A DNA stretch of 64,000 nucleotides from Arthrobotrys musiformis. Its lineage: Eukaryota > Ascomycota > Orbiliomycetes > Orbiliales > Orbiliaceae. Position 1 is the first letter of the stretch. The number at the start of each line of letters is the position of its first letter. A model generated the notes under the pieces. The model was not told the DNA's origin. It ran no database searches and worked only from the letters and a program-made list of their open reading frames with translations. The translations under genes and the position numbers were made by a program. Location: the NCBI GenBank assembly GCA_036971715.1, contig JAVHJL010000008.1, positions 1,364,001 to 1,428,000 of the forward strand, read 5' to 3'. Below are positions 1 to 11,469 of the stretch, piece by piece.

Positions 1-1016
1 TTTTCCTTGACCACATCAACCCATGTTTCTGCTGCGTTTAACCAGAGGACACCAACGCTGGACCCCTTCCTGTGTGCCTGCATGAATGGAATAGATCCAT
101 ACAAGGTCATGGGGCTATCCACAATATACTCGAACACATCGGCGTTGAACAGCCTGTAGGGCTCGTTGTATGCTCCTTCGCCTCCTCTGGTCGTCTTGAG
201 CGAAAGTGAAGTCGCATGGCTAGGAATTCCAAAAACGTGATCGTAACCCGGGAACGAAATATCCATCCCTACAGCCTCTGGGCCTCTGGGCTTCGTATCG
301 GTGTTTCCACCAAAAGTCTCATCCCATCCACCGTCGAGGTCTTCTGGGCTCTTCTCCTTCCCTTCTTCGGGCTCTGGGGGTTGTGCCCTCCAATGCTCAA
401 CATTCATCAATCCGCGGTCATTGAGGACCACGTGTGTCTCCCCGTCCCTTTCGAACTTGATGTTGAAGGGGTAAACGGTAACAATGGCTTTATATTTCGA
501 CTCCGGTCCGAAGGTCAAAGTTACCTGACCCTTCCGATTGTCGTAAACCACTTTATCATCCCTGACATCCCAGTCGGGGATCAATGCCCACCTCTCGGCT
601 TCATTGTAACGCTCCTTACGAGCTTTACTTTCCCCGCGTAGGACGATATCACCCTTCGTACGCTTGAGCTCATCAATGGTAACCCTCACGGCACCGTTTT
701 TCTGGAAATTGATGTTGAGCGGCAACACAACCTTTTCGGATTGTCCTGGGACGGTTTTGAGGATATCGGCGGAGAGGACACCGTTTTGGAGGAGGAGGGT
801 ATCCTCTTTTATTTCGTAGGGGGATACCCAATTGGACTCCGGGGCGAGAGCATGGTCTGCGAAAGCCCTGTTCCGACGGCAGAAGCCGGATTGGGAACAG
901 GTCTTGAAGTTCTCGTGTTTAACCGTTGCGGCGGGGGCGATGAAGTCCAGGAGAAGCAGAAGGATCGTAAGACCTCCCGCTGTTGATTTTGGTGAGGAAA
1001 TGGCGGAGACTCGCAT
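1..1016 (-). CDS. ROT2: Glucosidase II catalytic alpha subunit (GH31), 5' part only
   Basis: Glucosidase II trims the two inner alpha-1,3-glucoses from N-glycans in the endoplasmic reticulum during glycoprotein folding control. The minus-strand frame is open from an ATG at 1016 to the left edge (about 338 residues), so this is the N-terminal third of a protein usually near 900-1000 residues. Visible: a hydrophobic signal peptide (residues ~13-30, with a LTILLLLLDF core), then the mature N-terminus KTCSQSGFCRRNR, which is characteristic of this subunit, the N-terminal beta domain, and near the edge GVLWLNAAETWVDV, a well-conserved GH31 alpha-glucosidase II stretch. The catalytic Asp residues lie outside the window. 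No intron is seen in this part. It is divergent from CFD1, whose ATG is about 600 bp away. The family call is firm; the gene symbol is by yeast orthology. Confidence 0.93.
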   Translation of the reverse strand, partial: MRVSAISSPKSTAGGLTILLLLLDFIAPAATVKHENFKTCSQSGFCRRNRAFADHALAPESNWVSPYEIKEDTLLLQNGVLSADILKTVPGQSEKVVLPLNINFQKNGAVRVTIDELKRTKGDIVLRGESKARKERYNEAERWALIPDWDVRDDKVVYDNRKGQVTLTFGPESKYKAIVTVYPFNIKFERDGETHVVLNDRGLMNVEHWRAQPPEPEEGKEKSPEDLDGGWDETFGGNTDTKPRGPEAVGMDISFPGYDHVFGIPSHATSLSLKTTRGGEGAYNEPYRLFNADVFEYIVDSPMTLYGSIPFMQAHRKGSSVGVLWLNAAETWVDVVKE

Positions 1017-1612
1017 CTGGAGATGGGGGCGTTTGGTTGTTGAGCACAACCAAGGAAAGCTACGGCTCGAAGGTCAATTGGGTCGGTATTTATTCTTCGC
1101 AAGGGCAAAGAAATCGGGAGCCTTGTTGCAAAAAGTGCACCCTTCTGCTTCGAAGGATTCGAAGTCTGATCCCGTCTCGTTATGCCGTTATGTTGTGGGG
1201 AGGGATTCGAAGGATGTGGTGGGATACTGTGCACTGGAAAGGCCAACTAGACGTGAAGTCAACACGAACCGCTTTCTCCAGCTTTCGGCCTTCTACGTAA
1301 CCTTAACCTGCGTTTCCCCACGTTAGGTTTTTTAGGCTTGAGGCGGGACTCGAGGCTGGAAACGAGGGGCCCCGAGTAAGCTGCCGAACATGCAGCCTTC
1401 GAAGCTAGGCCGCTTGTGGGGGGATATAGAACCATCGAAGGTCGAGCTCTGATTGCTAAGCTTCCAGAGCGGTCCAGTTCCGGTCCGGCAGGGCATACTT
1501 TGGAAGTCGGGTCGCATCATGTCGTCGCAGGTTACAATCATTGATATCGGTATCACCAGTTTCTTATATTCGTTCCCACGTCGTTATAATATAATATAAT
1601 ATAACTTCAAAC

Positions 1613-2779
1613 ATGACGTCGCTGGCAAAAGTCAAGCACGTCGTCCTCGTGCGTCCTCCTCCACCACCCACCGCTACACCCATCTGCACCTCCATCTACA
1701 TCCACATCTACACCACATCTACATCTCAAAAAAAAGTCACAAAAAAGAAACTAACCAGAAATTATGTAATTCAAACCCACAGATCCTGTCCGGCAAAGGC
1801 GGAGTCGGCAAATCCTCAGTAACCACTCAACTAGCCCTCTCCCTCGCCACCCTCGGTCACAATGTCGGTGTTCTGGACATCGACCTCACGGGACCAAACA
1901 TCCCCCGCATGTTCGGTATCGAATCGTCTACCGTCCTCTCCGCGCCCGGAGGATGGATTCCCGTGACCGTAGACGGTGGTGAGACGTTGAAAAACAGCGG
2001 TGGGAGTATACGATGCATGAGTTTGGGGTTTCTGCTGAGAGATCGAGGCGATTCGGTCGTTTGGCGGGGTCCGAAGAAGACGGCTATGGTTAGGCAGTTT
2101 TTGACCGATGTGCTGTGGGGGGAGATGGATTATCTGTTGGTCGATACACCGCCTGGTACGATACGATACACCTTTCTCTTGGTAGACAAACTTACAATCA
2201 TGGGAAGGCTGGCTTATTTTTTTAATTTTTTTTTTTTTTAAAGGAACTTCGGATGAACATATATCCCTCGCAGAACAGCTTCGATCTCTAACTATCGTAG
2301 ACGGCGCCGTCATCGTCACAACCCCACAGGCAGTAGCAACAGCAGACGTCAGGAAGGAAGTAAACTTTTGTAAGAAAGTCGGGATCGATATTCTAGGCGT
2401 GGTCGAGAACATGAGCGGATTCGTGTGTCCGCATTGTGCAGTAAGTACCTTCTTTTTTTTTTTTTGTTGGACCGGAATCAGGGTAGACACATCTTCACAT
2501 TCTTCCGTCCGTCACTAAACGAAAATGTACTAGGAATGCACAAACGTGTTTTCATCCGGCGGAGGAAAAGTCCTAGCACAGCAGTTCCAGATCGATTTCT
2601 TCGGTGCCGTACCGATCGATCCCACTTTCGTAATGATGATCGAGGAGGAAACTAAGGACGAGGAAGGGAAGAAGGTATCGCTGCTCGATAAGTACCAGAA
2701 GAATGCGCTATCTCCGATATTTAAGGATATAGCTAGCAAAGTAGTCGCGAAGACAATTCCGACGTCAGGGGATAAGTAA
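1613..2779 (+). CDS. CFD1: Cytosolic Fe-S cluster assembly factor Cfd1/Nubp2
   Basis: P-loop ATPase of the Mrp/Nbp35 family. With Nbp35 it forms the cytosolic scaffold on which 4Fe-4S clusters are built before transfer to cytosolic and nuclear proteins. Exons inferred: 1613-1648, 1783-2155, 2244-2440, 2534-2779 (852 nt, 283 aa). Exon 2 opens with the deviant Walker A motif LSGKGGVGKSS. Exon 2 also has DIDLTGPN and ends in the VDTPPGT switch, which is completed across intron 2. The cluster-binding cysteines CPHCAEC straddle intron 3 and are followed by FSSGGG, diagnostic of this family. There is no N-terminal four-cysteine extension, which separates Cfd1 from Nbp35. The first exon encodes only 12 residues and is followed by a 134-nt intron with a GTGCGT donor. 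Ends well before the convergent gene at 3369. Confidence 0.93.
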
Positions 2780-3368
2780 AAAAATGGAGCTATAGCTATT
2801 TAGTCGTCGTACATATTTGGGCTCGGGCCTCTAGTTCTGTGGTAGCAGATATCGATAATTCCGTTGAGATGCAAAAGTAGGTATGTGAAGTCCAAAAAAG
2901 TGTATATGCATTTACTAGACTACAATCTATATATACAGCCAAATCTAAGCTAGCTAAGTTCTGAGTTGGAAAAATGAATCGCAAATCAATTGTGTTGTAA
3001 GAACTGAATAAAAATTAAGTGGTATCTTCAAGGTTTTGTTTTTGAGAAATGAAGTCGAATGAAGTGGTAATAAAACTGACTGCTATGATGCTGTCATATG
3101 GAAAACCGAAGATAAAAAAACGAAAATAAAAAGTTCTGAAAAGGCATCGTAATGGGGTTTTCATAAGATGGTACCGCCAGCCCAATTAGCTTTTGAAGTG
3201 TCGAGCAGAGAAAAAAAAGGCTGAGGAAATTGCTGAAATCAGATCGCAAAAGAACGAATTTGAAGAAAGAAAAAATGGCAGAAAACAATCGTCGGCGGAC
3301 GCAGGAGCGAAAAAAAAGTGTCGGTTGTCGGTCATAATATAGTACACGTCTTCGTTATATCTCGGGTA
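2780..3368. other. Convergent intergenic region, no gene seen
   Basis: AT-rich spacer between the 3' ends of CFD1 and the DUF4048-like gene. It holds short A-runs and presumably both 3' untranslated regions. Short ORFs here have no family resemblance. Confidence 0.6.
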
Positions 3369-5118
3369 TCAATGTTGTTTCTTTGACTTGGTGTTCTCCG
3401 TGGTGACTGGGTGTCTGGCATTCTCCAAATCGTAGTATGAGCCCTGCATGGGTGGTGGTGGTCCGAGTCCCTTTTCAATCTGTGTCAAAACCGCGGTGGC
3501 GGTCCTCTTTAGGTTCCCCAGCGGAGCAGAAATCATTCCCCAGGTCGCCTGCTGAGTGTCGGCTAGTGACTGGATCAATTCTGCTGGGCTCTTTTCAGGT
3601 AATGGCTCGCTGTTGATAAATTTGCGATGAGGAGAAGACGAACGGGAGCGGGAGCTAGGAAGACTGTTAGTCTTACTTTCTTTTGGAAACGGTAAGCAAA
3701 ATCAAGCAGGGCAATGCAATGTTAGATTCTTACCTGGTGCTGGTGCGTGGGGAGCTAAATGCACCGGGGGACATGATGTCGCTGCCCATTTCGGAGACAA
3801 TGGTGCTGGAAGACCATCTAACGGACTCCGGCTTAACATGGCCTTTCTTGTAGGTTGTTGGAAGGGCAGGGTGCTTGAAGAAGTCGATTTCCTCGACTTC
3901 CTTGCTCTTGGAGCTAAGCGGGCCATCAGGGTCCATCTCTGACCAGAAATCGTCTCCAATGTCAACCAGCTTGGTCGCCTTTGCGCCGGACTTCGACTTC
4001 TTTGAAGCCTTGGGCTTCGATGTAATCGCCGAGCCCGGAACCGGTGTAATTTTAAGGCTGGCCTTGCTATTCTTCTTCTTCAGGGGAGTGGTGGTAGTTG
4101 GAGTAGCAGACTCCTTCGGTTTCTGAGCTCCATTGCCAGGCATTTCCTCGCCAACAGTAGCCTGTCGAAGGTCTTCAATAAACGTCCAAAGACCTTCTTT
4201 GAAATCTTCCGCCATCTGCTTGCCAGTTGCAATGAGGGCCTCCTGGTGGCCGACCCTCTTTCCTGATCTCGGCTCATAGATCGACTTCTCGTATCCACTT
4301 TCGTAGAGCATAGAATTCGATGAGGTCTCCTTCACCGTATTCGCCCTCCTTGGGAGAGTAGGCTTCAACGGCTCATCAACATCCGCCGGCTGTGGGAATG
4401 AATGTGCCTGCTGTCCATTCGGCGCCAACAACGATAACGTTCTTTGATGTTTAGTATTATCATTGAACGTTGTCGTCCGTTTTCCGGACCTCACAGCACC
4501 GATAGACTTCCTACGGGCGTGTTTCTTGGTCTCATCCGCGAGTTCGAGATTTCTAATCTGCTCAACCGTGGCAGACTCGGATCTCTTGCGGGTGGCCTCG
4601 TGGAGAGCCCATTTCCGCTTGAGTTTTTCAAGCTCAGCGTCCGCTCGGAGTAATTCTTCCTTGAGTTCCAGGACCCGGCGTTCTTGGCCTGCCAGAACAG
4701 TCAAGAACCCGATGGGATCACTGGCCGGCTCGACTTGGTCGGAAACTACTTGAGCGGCTGTTGCAGATTCGGAAACGGTTGGGGTGTGTTGAATCGGACT
4801 TCGGAGCTGGCTGAAGTGTGTTGAAGGGTAATACGATGGCGTGACATTGACGGGAAAACTCATTGAAGATCTCTTTGAATGACGGGGGGACATGATAGGA
4901 CTGCTGGAACCAGAAACCGAAGGATGGAAGTCGACGGATTTACGATACTGGCTTGTCTTCACCCGCAAAGGAATCTTTTCGGGTGTCAATACGGGCAGGG
5001 CTGGAGTATTTGGTTTTTCCTCTGTTTGAATGTCGTCCAGAAGCGAGTTCAGCTCGTGGCTCTGAGGCGTGGTAAGAGGCGTATCTTCCAGAGATACGAG
5101 GTCGGGAGTGGTCGACAT
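3369..5118 (-). CDS. DUF4048-like fungal protein of unknown function
   Basis: Two exons, 3734-5118 and 3369-3654 (1671 nt, 556 aa), joined by an intron with a GTAAGA donor and CCTAG acceptor. The protein is largely disordered and rich in Ser/Thr/Pro, with many SP/TP sites (for example SPRHSKRSS near residue 80), which suggests regulation by phosphorylation. Residues ~140-175 form a charged predicted coiled coil (QERRVLELKEELLRADAE). Around residues 295-330 is a conserved block including ATGKQMAEDFKEGLWTF and EDLRQATVG, which I associate from memory with the Pezizomycotina DUF4048 family. The C-terminal exon is well ordered and carries SLADTQQATWGMISAPLGNL. No enzyme motif is seen. Head to head with the NDK gene across about 2 kb. 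The existence of the gene is secure; the family name is moderately so. Confidence 0.72.
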
Positions 5119-7090
5119 GGCTGCCAGCTATATAAAAATGTAATAATAGTACAAGATGCTCAAAAAAGGGCCCGTTTTATTTCTTTTTGCAAGAATCAAT
5201 CACGGTAAACTAGCGCATATGGAGCAACAATGGGAACGAGTGTGTGTTATATGTATGTAAGTGAGAGCGTGATAGTGACGAAGCGGACTTGCGTAAGTGA
5301 GAGAACAAAAAAAAAGGAAATTCGTGATGGGCGTTCAGGGCAAGAATAATAAGAAGAGGTCTAATTCGACGATGCTGGCGAGCAGTTGGCGAGATGGTTC
5401 TTTATCAAGGAAAGGGGAGTAAGAGAAGAGAAGAGAGCGAGCGAGCGAAGAAAAGGAGGCCTTTAACCATCCACATCCACATCCACAATCCATGCATGCA
5501 TGCAAACTGTAACTACCTCTTTGCTTGCAGTAGTATGCCAATAAGTACCGCCGTCAGCCCGTACAGGAGTAAGTATCGAAAGCTGGGCCTGCTGCAGGTT
5601 AGCACAATAAAGGGATGGGCTGCCACCGATTTTTACCAGGCGAGCATGACCCCCCGGCTCCCTGAAATAAACCAACCAATATAACCTTCGTATGTGGTCG
5701 GGACGTCAAACCCACCAGCTTCGACGGGGCGAGACGAGGAGAGATTGGCAGGAGGACCATACGATAACAAGGGTGTTCGCATGTCGCACAGCCCTTTCCG
5801 CCTGTCTTGTTCATGAGGTCGTGGCCATTGCCATGGGCGGTGACATGGCCTGGCCCCAACAGTTCCCAATTATGAACACCACCCCCACAATGTGACAAGA
5901 AGTGCTGCTCATTGCATGGTGTTTTTTCCCTTTGAGATGGTGCTTTTCATGTCCCCCTTAGTATTTTTGGGCTTCATCGACCGGAAATTGCGATCGATCC
6001 ATCGACGCGTTTTTCGTCGGTGGACGCTCAGAACGGGACTCCGTAATTACCAGGCTGCAGGAGCTGCAGCGTGCTTCCACGCCACCGACACATTTTAGCT
6101 AGAGCTTCTTTTTTAGAACTTGCTAGCCAGCGAATTCGAACGAAGAAACAGAAGAAAAAAAAATCTTTTCGTTTCGTGCATAGGGAGGAGCCATGCTAAG
6201 TTTGGTATCGATCTTTTGCTGGCGTAGATGAAACGTGAACGGGCCAATCAGAGAGCAGTTCGAGGGACGAGGTTGCCAGGAAGCTTACGCATGCGGTATT
6301 CTCTGACGAAGGAAACCGACTAACTGCAGCTTTTTTTCGAGCTCTCGCACACCTGCATTCTAAGTTCTCAGTTCGGAATTCAGAATTCAGAATTCTTTCC
6401 GGGGAAGGTAGTCAGTGTTCTCCGTTGGCCGTGGACCTATCTTCGGTACCCATCGAATGAATAGTCCCGTAAATATGAATGTTTGGGGTTTGTTTGTTGG
6501 CTTCCCTAGCGCAGGGGCCAATACTCGAAATGCAACTAATTCAGTGCCTAAGAAGTACACCTCATTGATATTGGTGTTATAGAGTAGTATCATGTCGAGA
6601 TGCTGTTAGTGACAGTATATATGATTCTATGACAAAGAGTTAGATAACTGCAACAATTGATGTTCACATTATTGATACTTACCCACCTCGAGACTAATAA
6701 TTACCTACTACTGAGGTAGATATGGCTCAAGGGTACCGTGATAGCTGTCACTTGATGTCCCCCCCCTCCCCTCGTGCATTGCAGCCTGTCGGTGATGCCC
6801 TGCACATTGAATTCGAGCTCCAATGCGGTCCGAAGCTAACCTTGTAAGCTGCATCTAATTTGCTCGATGCATCTGATAGTACAAAATGTGTTGCGCTGTT
6901 TTTAGCTCCACCAGAAAAAATCAATTGGGAAGGAAACCCCACCAGTTCTTCGGAGAATAGAGACTAAATTTACCCCTCCATCCACCAGACTTTTTCTCTC
7001 CCTTTTCTTCCATTCTATTCTCCACAGATCTTCCAATTGAATACCAGATTTTTTAATTTCGTACTCGACGAACCAGAAGAATAATTCAAA
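5119..7090. other. Long divergent intergenic region
   Basis: About 2 kb between the divergent DUF4048-like gene and NDK. It presumably holds both promoters and leaders. Visible simple-sequence features are a CATCCA/CATGCA run near 5465-5510 and three overlapping GAATTCA units near 6375-6395. ORFs in all frames are short and lack recognisable motifs, so no gene is called. Confidence 0.5.
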
Positions 7091-8101
7091 ATGACTACCG
7101 AGAGAACGTAAGTTTATTATATCCCTATCCTTTTGTTTTTGTGTCATGGTAGATACTAATGTTTGTGGGTTCAGCTTCATTGCCATCAAGCCAGATGGTG
7201 TCCAGGTCAGCCACTATAACCCCGCCCATTGAATTGATACCGGAGCGAACAAAGAGGGGACGCGATTTCTGACAATTACATAACGAATAGCGTGGCTTGA
7301 TCGGTCCTATCATCTCCCGTTTCGAGCAGCGTGGGTATGTTATACAATTCCTTCATTTATTCGTCCCCGTCAATTAGAAGTAGTGGTGCTAATACAGTGG
7401 GGGTCTGTAGATTCAAGCTTATTGCCATCAAGATCGTTACTCCAGGAAAGGAGCATCTTGAGAAGCACTGTACGTTTCCTTCTATGCCGTGCTATGCGGT
7501 GGGTTGTGTCTAATCGTGTCAATGGATTGTAGACGCCGACTTGGCTGGCAAGCCATTCTTCCCTGGGTATGTCTTCCCCTCACCTACAATCAACAGACGT
7601 TCATTTTTTGCTAATTTTTCTTTTTTATGATAGTTTGATTGACTGTAAGGATCCGGTTCTATCTGTCATCTTTGCTAGGAGGAGGGATAACTAATTGCTT
7701 GTGACAGACATGAACTCTGGCCCAATCTGCGCCATGATCTGGGAAGGCCGTGAGGTCGTCAAGACCGGTCGTAGTAAGTTTCTCCTCATAACTTCTCCAC
7801 CTTTGAGAACCGGTCATTAATAGCGTCTATAGTCCTCCTCGGTGCCACCAACCCACTCGCCTCTGCCCCAGGTACCATCCGTGGTGACTTCGCCATCGTA
7901 CGTTTTGCCCCCCCTTCCAACCCCCTCAAACCTACTCGATGATGTGGTGAACTAACAGGTATACAGGACGTCGGCCGCAACGTCTGCCACGGCTCCGACG
8001 CTGTCGAGAGCGCTGAGAAGGAAATCGCTCTCTGGTTTCAGGAATCTGAGATTGTCTCCTACAAGGCCTCTCAATTCGACTGGATCTACGAGAAGGCTTA
8101 G
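7091..8101 (+). CDS. NDK1: Nucleoside diphosphate kinase
   Basis: Transfers the gamma-phosphate between nucleoside tri- and diphosphates through a phospho-histidine, mainly in the cytosol. Nine exons were reconstructed: 7091-7107, 7175-7205, 7291-7334, 7411-7469, 7533-7566, 7634-7644, 7708-7773, 7833-7897, 7967-8101. They sum to 462 nt (153 aa), exactly the usual length. In order: TFIAIKPDGVQRGLIG, a beta-alpha-beta core with LIAIKIVTPGKEHLEKHYADL, PFFPGLIDYMNSGP, ATNPLASAPGTIRGDF, and the catalytic-histidine motif NVCHGSDAVESA. The conserved C-terminal YE motif is also present. Exon 6 is only 11 nt long. Eight introns in a 153-residue gene is unusually dense. The spliced product is so canonical that the model is near certain. 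Confidence 0.96.
7634..7644 (+). other. NDK1: 11-nt microexon of NDK
   Basis: Bases TTTGATTGACT between a TATGATAG acceptor and a GTAAGG donor. They complete Gly and encode Leu-Ile-Asp plus the first base of Tyr in the invariant PFFPGLIDYMNSG segment. Without this exon the frame would be lost, so it must be included. Confidence 0.9.
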
Positions 8102-8582
8102 ATTACCTCATATGCCTTGGGTTCCATGGCGGGATGAATTGTAGACTATAACCTTCTTCTTTTTTCTTTATTGAAAGAGGGCTCTTATATATTATATAGG
8201 GGTGGGGATGCAATTTGACTGGCTTAGATGGATGAAGACATCTGGATAGACAATTGAATAAAAAAAAGTTTTCTCATGAAGAATTGTGATGTTGATTGTG
8301 ATGCTGTAGTTTGTAGTTAGCTGTAAATCTAAGACTAGTAAATTCTAATGAGAACAAGAAACCTGTGGGAGCAGCTTAAAGAGATGAGTTAAAAGGGAAG
8401 CTACTTTTAGCTGCAACCTTCAAAAATCAATTCCAAAAGAGCCTCATCCATCCAAACTTAAGCTTAACATAATTTTCAACCCATCGGCATAACAACCAAG
8501 CTACCCCCACTACACCACACCAATCTAGCCCCACCACCTCCATACCCCGTCGCCTAGTCCGGCACACCACAAATCCACGCCA
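8102..8582. other. Intergenic region between NDK and QTRT2
   Basis: Contains the NDK 3' end and the upstream region of the co-directional QTRT2 gene. The last ~150 bases are C/A-rich and pyrimidine-rich ahead of the ATG, as is common in fungal promoters. No gene is seen. Confidence 0.5.
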
Positions 8583-10027
8583 ATGAATACATTCCGCGTC
8601 CTCAAAACCGCCGTAACAGATGTAGCGGCCACAACGACGCACCAGCCCGGTGCGACGACAACGGCTGCTGCAGCGCGCACGGGAGTCCTAAACCTCTCCA
8701 AGGGCTTCACGCTACACACGCCCAACTTCCTCGCTCCGACCTCCCGGGGCGTGGTACCCCATTTATCGCCCGATAATCTGGAGAGGAACACCGGCGTCGA
8801 GGGGGTTTTCGTGGCGCTTGAAGATTGTATATTCCCCCATTATTCCTACTGCTACTCTAAACATCAAAAATAAAATTGTGAACTAATATGGAAGTATAGT
8901 TATAGAAAAAGCCCCCCAGCGGGTACCACCGCTATACACCTACCCCTCCCCGCTCAGAACCTTCATCTCCCTCCCCGCCTCCAAATTCCTCGTCCTCTCA
9001 CCCCGACGCTCACCGGCGATAACCTGTCCCAAAGCCAACTCCGACGCCAATCTTTCGATATTGACATCAGTCGGGTTTAGAGACTTACCCATAAAGGATT
9101 ATGTATCTGCCGTAATGAGGTTAGAGCCCGACATCGTGCTTTCGATAGCTGATGTGGCGAATACGGTTGCTCCTCCGGGGAAGAATAGGGTGCAGAAGAT
9201 GCTCGGTAGGACGGAGATGTGGCTTGATGAGGTTTTGAAGGTTGCGGGGGGGACAGGGGTAGCGGTTTTTGCGCCCGTGTTACCGGTTGAGAAGGAGAGG
9301 CAGAGGATGTATTTGAGTCATTTGGTGGAGAATGTGGAGAAGTTGAGCGGGTTGGTGTTTACGAATGTTGAAGGGGTTGATGTGGTGCCTGTGGAGTTGG
9401 AGGGGTTGGTGAAGTTGGGGAGTGATGTTAGCGTTGGGCCGCATCAGGTGCTTGAGATGGTTGGGAAGGGGGTGGATTTGTTTAATGTTAGTTTTGTGGG
9501 GGGGATGACTGATGCTGGTATTGCTTTGCATTTTACTTTCGGGGGTGATGGTGAAGGGGAGGAGGGGTTGGAGATGGCGACGGATATGTGGGATGTTAGG
9601 TTTGCGACGGATTTGTCGCCGCTTGAGGAAGGGTGTGAGTGTTATACTTGTCGGGTACATCATAAGGCGTATATTCGGCATTGTCTGGAGGCGAAGGAGA
9701 TGACGGCGTGGGTTTTGCTGCAGATACATAATTTGAAGGTTGTGGAGAGGTTTTTCGGGGATGTGAGGAGGAGTATTGAGGAAGGGTGGTGGGAGGAGGG
9801 GAGGAAGAGGTTTGAGGGAAGGTATAAGAGGGAGATGCCTGTTGGGACGGGGTCGGGGCCTAGGTATGGTGTTCCTATTGGAAGTTGATTTTGCGATATG
9901 AGATTTGCTAATGTATTACGTCGATTACAGGCTAAGGGGGTATCAGTACAAGTCGGTTGGAGGTGAGGGGAGACTGAACGAGCCGGCGTATAGGTCGTTG
10001 GATTCAGATGATGAGGGCGGTTTGTAG
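8583..10027 (+). CDS. QTRT2: Queuine tRNA-ribosyltransferase accessory subunit 2
   Basis: Non-catalytic partner of the eukaryotic tRNA-guanine transglycosylase, which swaps queuine into position 34 of GUN-anticodon tRNAs. The complex is often associated with mitochondria. Exons 8583-8826, 8900-9863, 9931-10027 (1305 nt, 434 aa). The TGT-type barrel is recognisable from TPNFLAPTSRGVVPHLSPD, YVSAVMRLEPDIVLSIAD, NRVQKMLGRTEMWLD and FVGGMTDAGIALHF. The zinc site is CECYTC followed by HHKAYIRH (residues ~337-355). The C-terminal exon gives RLRGYQYKS, which matches the family's end better than reading through intron 2. Its catalytic partner QTRT1 is not in the window. It converges on PPX1 with about 125 bp between the stop codons. 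Fungi generally salvage queuine, so its presence suggests the species modifies tRNA with Q. Confidence 0.9.
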
Positions 10028-10152
10028 AACACCAAGACGGGGGTCTAATAGAATACTATACCAATATAGAGGTCTTTGATTCTAGATATAATCGAGGCCA
10101 TGGAATCATAATCTCATGAAGTCATTGAGCTACAATACTTATCCTTCAGTAT

Positions 10153-11469
10153 TTAGAGCTTATTCGCAATATCCCGTAGTACCGGCGCCACCTGCTTCCG
10201 GCTCAAATCCAAGGACGCCTGCGTCCAAGCCTTCATCCCTTCGATCTCAGCATTTACCGTCACCTCATCCTCCTCCTTCGGCCACCTCTCCAATCTAAAC
10301 TTCTCATTCGCACTATCTTCGAAACTTTGTGCAAAACCCCTTGTCCTCTCGTTCGCACCCCATATCAATAAATCTCGTCTGAAACCTTTGCTATTGTCTG
10401 TCGTCATAACAATCGCGATATCCAACCCTCTGTCTTTGGCGTATGTCTCTAATTCCCCCGCGAATGCTTCGATCCCGCCTGCCTTCTGAACAACCCATGA
10501 TAACGACCTATTTATCGCACTAACACCAAGTACCACCCCGTTTTTCTCTTTCCACTGTTTATAATCCTTCCGGAGTAAACCGTCGATGCTCAAACCGGTA
10601 ATATCCCCCTTCGCAGCCTGTATCTCCTCATAAAACTTATTTGAATCAAACCCTTCCCCAACCCGTTCGAGTAGTTCGGTGACTTGAACGATATCCACCG
10701 GGGTGACTTTTGATTGTGCCTTTAGATTTGCGGTATCGATTAGTATTGGTGCTAATGCTAGTCGTGCGATTTCGGAGTGGATTGAGTCTGGGAGGTTCTG
10801 CCAGTGGGTTGGGTAGTGTGTTCGGAAGTGGTTTGTGATTAGGGAGGCGCAGGAGCCGGAGGTGGTTATTGTGCGTGGGGATACGCCGGTGTAGAGGTTT
10901 TCATCATGGTGGTGGTCGATGATTGCTGATATTGATTTTGAAAATGTGGGTGCGAGGGGGGGTTGCAGGACGTTGTGGTCTACTAGTGTTATTGAGGTTT
11001 TCTGGGGGTTTAGGTTGGCGGGGAGGTCGGAGAGGGTGGGGATGTCGGAGAGGGAGAAGGAGAGGTGGGAGGCTAGTTTTGCATGTTCGGGGCGGAGGGA
11101 GACTTCGTTACGGGGGATGGAGAGGAGGGGGATGGTGGGTTCTTTTAAGCGGGAGAAGAAGTTGGAGATTTCTTTGTCGGGGGGATTTGGATCTTGGAAT
11201 TTTGGGGTTTCGGGTGAATTGGTTATGGTATGGAGGTAGGCGTATATGATCGAAGAGGCGAAGGAGTCGAGGTCTGTTTTATGGTGATGTTAGTAGGGTA
11301 TCTGGGATAGTGTAGTAGTGGGTATGGCGCTCGAACCTGCGGATTCATTGCCCACGACGAGATGGACGGGCTTATTTGCACCGGCTGTTAGATTGAATGC
11401 GTGTTTTGCTCCGAGGAGGAACTGCTGGAGTGATGTGAAGGTTTCCATCTTGCGAACACGAACTTTCAT
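10153..11469 (-). CDS. PPX1: Exopolyphosphatase (DHH/DHHA2 family)
   Basis: Hydrolyses terminal phosphates from inorganic polyphosphate; in yeast Ppx1 is cytosolic and mitochondrial. Two exons, 11337-11469 and 10153-11273 (1254 nt, 417 aa), close to yeast Ppx1 (397). The intron has a slightly unusual GTTCGA donor but a good branch site (CTACTAACATC) and a CAG acceptor. DHH-family metal motifs appear in order: GNESADLDSFASS (motif I, spanning the intron), LVDHN (motif II), IIDHHHDE (the DHH signature) and TSGSCAS. The C-terminal half is the DHHA2 domain, from about residue 235 (DIVQVTELLERV, ... SINRSLSWVV, ... VMTTDN). A second in-frame ATG lies seven codons downstream of the chosen start and cannot be excluded. 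Confidence 0.92.
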
